In this document: positions 21,411 to 23,335 of the stretch, piece by piece
Layout of the letters: every line of letters begins with the position of its first letter
Numbering within the stretch: position 1 is the stretch's first letter
From: JBAWAP01 sp049589355
Lineage (GTDB): Bacteria; Chloroflexota; Anaerolineae; VGOG01
DNA length: 23,335 nucleotides
Assembly: GCA_049589355.1 (NCBI GenBank)
Contig: JBAWAP010000396.1
Location: 1-23,335 of the forward strand
Direction: 5' to 3'
Made by a program: the position numbers and the translations under genes
The notes under the pieces: generated by a model
Database searches by the model: none
What the model was told of the DNA's origin: nothing
What the model saw: only the letters and a program-made list of their open reading frames with translations

Positions 21411-23272
21411 TCCAGGTAGAGGCTGTAACAGCCCACCAACGGCGAGGTAAGGTTGCTGTTGCTGACCAGAACGAAATACGTTTGACCTTGTTCTAGCTCA
21501 ACCTTGAGTTGTCCTGGCCCGTAGGGCTCGCCCGAAGCCAGGTACTCGAGTGGGTCGGCCGGATTCCCGGTAGCCCGGTAGACCAATAGCCAGATGCGGA
21601 GGCTGCTGGGATCCAGATTCTGTGTCCATAGCCAGTGGTAGCCGGTCCACTCTGCCTTCCACTTGAACCAGTCGAGGTCGTTGCCTTTTTGGCCCTCTGG
21701 CCGGGTGAGGGACCAAAAGGTCCGATGGTAGAAAAGCCCGGACCCATAGGGAACATTGGGGCTGTTCCACAAGTCATTGCCGGGCTCATCGTCATCCGGG
21801 TCGTTCCAACCACAGGGCAGACCTTGTTTGACAATGTGGGGCAAGAAGATCTTGGCTGCCCATGGCTTTGGAGTAGCCGTAACGGTCGGCGTAGTGGTGG
21901 GTGTACCGCTTGGGGTAGCTGTAGGAGTGTTTGTGGCTGTCGAGGTTGGTGAGCCGGTCGGTGTTGGTGAGCCGGTCGGTGTCGGCGTGCCAGTTGGCCC
22001 CGGTGTGCCCGTGAGAGTTGGCGTTGCCGTTACAGTGGGCGTGGGTGTGGTAGTAGGCGTCGGTGTATCTGTTGGCGTTACTATTGCTGTCGTAGTGGGC
22101 GTGGATGTAAAGGTTGATGTTGGCGTATCTGTCGGTGTTGCTGTTGCAGTAGCCGTGACCGGAGGGGTGGAAAAGCTGTACTTACTTACCCCACCATAGG
22201 TACCGAACCAGACGTTCCCCTCGTTGTCTACGGCTATGGAAGTGATGTAGTTATCTGCCAGCCCTGAGTTTGAGGTATCATAGGTCGTCCAGCCCCCATC
22301 GAACCTGTTCACCCCGTACCACTGGGTGCCAAACCACTTGTTCTCCCCCCAGTCTATGGCGATAGCGGTGACATCCTTGCCTACAAGGCCACTATACCCG
22401 GCAATATAGGTTATCCAGGTGGTGCCAGTGAATCGGCTCACCGCAGCAGCTTCACACTCGAAGTAGTAACACCACTCAATATATCCGTCGGTGCACCCTC
22501 CAAACCACTTCACATTGGCGCTGTCTGTGGAGATGGAGCGGACATGATCGCTCGCTAACCCTGAGCCTCCACGATAGGTCGTCCAGTTGCCTCCGTGGAA
22601 CTTGCTCGCCCCGCCCTTGTAGGTACCGACCCATACATCGCCGGAGTTATCTACGGCAATGGCTTTGATGTCGTCGTCCGCCAATGCTGAGTTCGAGGTG
22701 TTATAGGTCGTCCAATTAGTTCCGTCGAACTTGCTCACCCCGCGAGGAGTGCCGAACCACTTGTTACCGTCGTGGTCTATGGCGACGGCAGAGATAATGT
22801 TAGCGGGTAGCGGTGAGTTCCAGGCATCATAGTTGGTCCAATTAGCCCCATCAAACTTGCTCACCCCGCCTTGAGTGCCAAACCACTTGTTACCGCCCTG
22901 GTCTATGGCAATGGCATTGACACGGTTAAACACCAGCCCAGAGTTCGAGGTGTTATAGGTCGTCCAATTAGTTCCGTCGAACTTGCTGACCCCCCTGCTA
23001 GTACCGAACCACTTGGTTTCCCCTTCTATAGCTATGGACAGGACGATATCATACGCCAATCCCGAGTTGGAGGTGTTGTACGTCGTCCAGGTGCCCCCGT
23101 CAGTGTGGTGAAAGTCAGCGGCTTGGGACGAGGAAGCCACCCTGCTAAGGAGAGCAGAAGGGATGCCACGCTCAAGGGTGGTCAGAAGGGCTACCAGAAG
23201 AACAGAGGCTACTACTAAATACAGCAGTCTGGTGAGTATAGCAGTAATCCGCTTGATAGTCAGCCTAGTCAT
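21404..23272 (-). CDS. Secreted seven-bladed propeller protein with Thr/Pro stalk
   Basis: A 622-residue protein. An N-terminal membrane/signal segment (about 11-31) is followed by seven repeats of about 42 residues (59-370) of the two-component-regulator propeller type, each with WTTYNTSNSGL, AIAID and KWFGTxxGVSKFDG. Blade 5 is enlarged and holds Cys260, Cys268 and Cys273. A Thr/Pro stalk (371-470) and the motif FLPHIVKQG (476-484) lead to a C-terminal domain (485-622) that resembles bacterial pre-peptidase or carbohydrate-binding beta-sandwiches. No kinase is attached, so it is a free surface protein. The ATG has GGAAGGAGA upstream. It is the first gene of the minus-strand operon; its promoter may lie outside the window. 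Confidence 0.9.
   Translation of the reverse strand: MTRLTIKRITAILTRLLYLVVASVLLVALLTTLERGIPSALLSRVASSSQAADFHHTDGGTWTTYNTSNSGLAYDIVLSIAIEGETKWFGTSRGVSKFDGTNWTTYNTSNSGLVFNRVNAIAIDQGGNKWFGTQGGVSKFDGANWTNYDAWNSPLPANIISAVAIDHDGNKWFGTPRGVSKFDGTNWTTYNTSNSALADDDIKAIAVDNSGDVWVGTYKGGASKFHGGNWTTYRGGSGLASDHVRSISTDSANVKWFGGCTDGYIEWCYYFECEAAAVSRFTGTTWITYIAGYSGLVGKDVTAIAIDWGENKWFGTQWYGVNRFDGGWTTYDTSNSGLADNYITSIAVDNEGNVWFGTYGGVSKYSFSTPPVTATATATPTDTPTSTFTSTPTTTAIVTPTDTPTPTTTPTPTVTATPTLTGTPGPTGTPTPTGSPTPTGSPTSTATNTPTATPSGTPTTTPTVTATPKPWAAKIFLPHIVKQGLPCGWNDPDDDEPGNDLWNSPNVPYGSGLFYHRTFWSLTRPEGQKGNDLDWFKWKAEWTGYHWLWTQNLDPSSLRIWLLVYRATGNPADPLEYLASGEPYGPGQLKVELEQGQTYFVLVSNSNLTSPLVGCYSLYLEP
21863..22162 (-). repeat. 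Low-complexity Thr/Pro coding tract
   Basis: About 100 codons rich in Thr, Pro, Ala and Ser, encoding repeats such as TPTPTGSPTPTG. At DNA level GTGAGCCGGTCGGTGT recurs in tandem near 21950-21980. The long valine/glycine frame on the plus strand here is only its shadow. Confidence 0.85.
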
Positions 23273-23335
23273 AGAGATTCTCCTTCCGCTATTTGATAGA
23301 TGTAAAACGGTATCTCAAACTCCCAGATCCTGGGG

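Noticed and set aside
21756..22199. Val/Gly-rich plus-strand frame of 147 codons
   Set aside because: It is the reverse complement of the Thr/Pro stalk; the periodic composition explains the open frame.

Overview
The window looks like a chromosomal segment of a Chloroflexota bacterium, probably of the Anaerolineae or a related class. This is inferred from protein style, not from a marker gene. The signs are secreted proteins with long Thr/Pro linkers joined to a short LPLILKNY-like motif, a PASTA kinase ending in a beta-rich domain I associate with Chloroflexota glycosyltransferases, many toxin-antitoxin (TA) genes of the UPF0175, DUF433, DUF5615, DUF4258 and YgiT types, and several short palindromic repeats.

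Layout. (1) 1-4300: a palindromic repeat, a membrane Ser/Thr kinase with two PASTA domains, and ftsH behind two good sigma-70 promoters, closed by a terminator. (2) 4327-6009, minus strand: a long-chain acyl-CoA synthetase. It shares a 340-base divergent promoter region with the first TA genes. (3) 6351-8675, plus strand: a TA island. It has a DUF4258/YgiT pair, scarred UPF0175/DUF3368 remnants, an unknown small protein paired with a PIN-domain toxin, and a lone CopG-type antitoxin. (4) 9007-14340: one giant secreted protein with two concanavalin-like domains and two blocks of Asp-box (BNR) propeller repeats. (5) 14531-17708: a second TA island. Three copies of the same extended -10 promoter and two copies of the same terminator separate a hypothetical/UPF0175 pair, a DUF433/DUF5615 pair, and a frameshifted hicB followed by a coiled-coil protein and an HNH nuclease. 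A retropepsin-like gene fragment on the minus strand sits at the left edge, between direct repeats. (6) 17806-23272, minus strand: a probable operon, in transcription order a secreted seven-bladed propeller protein, a GT39-type membrane glycosyltransferase, a SAM methyltransferase and a metallo-beta-lactamase-fold hydrolase.

How it fits together. The two propeller proteins and the GT39 enzyme suggest a surface with glycosylated Thr/Pro-rich linkers (inference). The TA genes flank the giant surface protein on both sides. Many are broken, fused or orphaned, as expected in a region that gains and loses small modules often. The most unusual structure is the re-used terminator plus extended -10 promoter unit at 14531-16457, which gives each small module its own transcription unit. 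The glycosyltransferase gene has also absorbed two palindromic repeats and a simple repeat into its reading frame.
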